Assembly (NCBI GenBank): GCA_963766505.1
Contig: CAVYAL010000005.1
Span: forward strand, 1,054,001 to 1,118,000
Direction of reading: 5' to 3'
Length of the DNA stretch: 64,000 nucleotides
Source: DATIRA01 sp963766505
Lineage (GTDB): Bacteria > Pseudomonadota > Gammaproteobacteria > Steroidobacterales > Steroidobacteraceae
Numbering within the stretch: the stretch's first letter is position 1; each line of letters opens with the position of its first letter. The notes under the pieces are model-generated. The model was given only the letters and a program-made list of their open reading frames with translations. It had not been told where the DNA came from and ran no database searches. Shown one piece after another: positions 62,774-64,000 of the stretch. Made by a program: the position numbers and the translations under genes.

Positions 62774-63831
62774 GCCCTTCCTTTCGTGACTCGAATCGAA
62801 CCGGATCCCGGCACGCGCTCCACGTAATCGCGGCCGAGCAGCTGCGAGGGCGTTCGATATCCCGCCTCTCCCGCGTATTCCAGCATGAACTGCAGCGCCC
62901 CGACCGCCGATTGCACGGTGAAGTCATAGCCGTTCGCGACCTCGATACGGGCGCTGCGCAGTTCGCCACTGGGGGCCTGCACCTCGCCCCAAACCCGGGT
63001 CCTCGAGCTCGCCCTCTGGGCCGCGTCCGGGCCACCGGTACCGATCCGCGACTTGAGCAGCGTCTGGAATGCTCCCAGCCGAAGCAGCCCGCCCAGCCAG
63101 TTCAGGCGCCGCAGCGCCGCGATCCGCGCCTGCGGCATGCCCATGTAGACCTCGATGTTGGGAATCCCGGTCGTGAAATAGGCGGTGCTCACGTCGCCCC
63201 AGGGAATCGTCACGGCCGACCGTGGCTGTCCGTCACCGAAGTCGATTTCCCGGACGCGAAAGGCATGCGCGACCTTCACGATCCGTCCCGAGCTGCGGAT
63301 TCGCCCACCCTTGGCGAGCCCCTCCACGGTGGTCCGTGCGGTGCCCCGGCTCGGGGATCCGAGCGTGTCGAAGCCGAGCGCGAGGTAGGTCGCATCGGGC
63401 AGCGCAGCGGCAAGCGTCCCGGCCAGGCAATCGGTAGGCACGACGTCGAAACCCGCGCCGGGACAGATCACGATGCCGGCGCTGCGGGCCTCGGCGTCCT
63501 GGGCATGGGCGGCCTCGAACACGTCGATCTCGCCGGTGATGTCGAGGTAGTGCACGCCTGCCGCCAGGCAGGCCGAGATCATCGGCGCCGCGGTAGCGGA
63601 AAACGGGCCCGCGCAATGGAGCACGGCCCTGCAGCCCGCCAGCGCGTCGGCCAGTGCCGCCGGGTCGTCCAGGCCCAGCGTGCGCCCGGGCAGCCCGAGT
63701 TCGCTGGCCAGCGCGGCGATCGCCGCGGCATTGCGGCCGGCCAGCGTCGGACGCAGACCACGCCGCAAGGCCTCGCGGGCGATCAGTTCCCCCGTGTAGC
63801 CGTTGGCGCCGTAGATCAGGCAGCGGCTCAT
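62752..63831 (-). CDS. Saccharopine dehydrogenase-like NAD(P)-binding protein
   Basis: Protein of 359 aa. Rossmann motif CLIYGANGYTGELIAREALR, AGRNAAAIAALASELG, VLHCAGPFSATAAPMISACL, AGVHYLDITGEIDVFEAAHA and GAGFDVVPTDCLAGTLAAAL. This is the trans-acting enoyl-reductase / saccharopine-dehydrogenase-like group found with lipid genes in many bacteria, not true lysine-pathway enzymes. ATG 63831 overlaps the stop of the upstream gene. Confidence 0.85.
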   Translation of the reverse strand: MSRCLIYGANGYTGELIAREALRRGLRPTLAGRNAAAIAALASELGLPGRTLGLDDPAALADALAGCRAVLHCAGPFSATAAPMISACLAAGVHYLDITGEIDVFEAAHAQDAEARSAGIVICPGAGFDVVPTDCLAGTLAAALPDATYLALGFDTLGSPSRGTARTTVEGLAKGGRIRSSGRIVKVAHAFRVREIDFGDGQPRSAVTIPWGDVSTAYFTTGIPNIEVYMGMPQARIAALRRLNWLGGLLRLGAFQTLLKSRIGTGGPDAAQRASSRTRVWGEVQAPSGELRSARIEVANGYDFTVQSAVGALQFMLEYAGEAGYRTPSQLLGRDYVERVPGSGSIRVTKGRAWESRPS

Positions 63832-64000
63832 TCCGTGTCGGGCAGCAGCCTGAATTCGACGCGGTTGTTCTGTGCCGCCACGGTGTTCCAGTCGCCCGCC
63901 TTGGTCCCCTCCCCGATCTCCGGGTAGGCGATCGGCTCCCGGCGTCCAGCGCTCGACACTTCCACCCGGATCGCGCCGCCAGTGCGCTGACGCAGGCTCG
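63828..64000 (-). CDS. C-terminal end of an upstream protein, possibly OmpA-like (partial)
   Basis: Only the last 57 residues are in the window, ending AAQNNRVEFRLLPDTE. The N-N-R-V-E-F ending resembles the C-terminus of OmpA-type domains (R-R-V-E), and IAYPEIGEGTKAGDWNTV precedes it. Too short for firm naming. The stop overlaps the next ATG (ATGA), so it is translationally coupled to the dehydrogenase-like gene. Confidence 0.5.
   Translation of the reverse strand, partial: SLRQRTGGAIRVEVSSAGRREPIAYPEIGEGTKAGDWNTVAAQNNRVEFRLLPDTE

Overview
The window is GC-rich, densely coded bacterial DNA. Gene content and order (dut, coaBC, mutM, rpmG, rpmB, radC, coaD, rsmD, then ftsY-ftsE-ftsX-rpoH) point to a gammaproteobacterium. 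A CIRCE operator before rpoH and two steroid-type flavoenzymes (ChoD-like GMC oxidoreductase, KstD-like dehydrogenase) suggest the Xanthomonadales/Steroidobacterales side, but this placement is inference. No rRNA, CRISPR array, transposase or integrase gene was seen. One complete tRNA gene, tRNA-Gly(CCC), is present.

Layout. 1-2.5 kb: end of a CzcA/CzcB heavy-metal RND efflux operon and a GQ-repeat secreted protein. 2.6-8.8 kb: a ChoD-like oxidoreductase, an SdsA-type alkylsulfatase with a divergent LysR regulator, and an acyl-CoA carboxylase carboxyltransferase; the last three each carry an apparent frameshift. 8.8-14.5 kb: a lipoprotein penicillin/AHL-acylase homologue, YjbQ, a methyltransferase and two secreted proteins, one PliG-like. 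14.7-18.1 kb: a 3.4 kb segment bounded by an intact tRNA-Gly and a 30-bp copy of its 3' end. It holds a DUF333-amidohydrolase fusion, a cystatin-like lipoprotein, a toxin remnant and a 5'-truncated gene, and looks like a decayed tRNA-targeted insertion.

18.2-29.3 kb: VOC lipoprotein, DUF2126 transglutaminase, RhlE helicase, acyltransferase, TonB-dependent receptor, Ada and a thioesterase. 29.3-33.4 kb: a five-gene zinc-uptake-type operon (ABC permease, ATPase, binding protein, His-rich outer-membrane protein, small Cys/His membrane protein). 33.6-41.4 kb: DUF502, KstD-like enzyme, HdeD, TrmB, AmpG, exonuclease III and PyrE; the last two are divergent across only 22 bp. 41.4-52.5 kb: core housekeeping genes interrupted by a frameshifted Pla-1/cef-type lipase. 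52.6-64 kb: OmpA-type lipoprotein, HDAC-family amidohydrolase, lipoprotein, glutaryl-CoA dehydrogenase, SIMPL protein, SLC13 transporter, glycerophosphodiesterase, FGGY kinase, hydrolase and saccharopine-dehydrogenase-like protein.

The most interesting regulatory structure is at 57.3-57.65 kb. A consensus sigma-54 promoter is followed by about 210 nt of non-coding sequence with three ACAAGAA motifs and a strong intrinsic terminator ending 18 nt before the transporter start codon. This is either a sigma-54-dependent small RNA or an attenuated leader. Seven genes show apparent frameshifts, most of them consistent with a single inserted or missing base, so either sequence errors or genuine decay must be considered before calling them pseudogenes.
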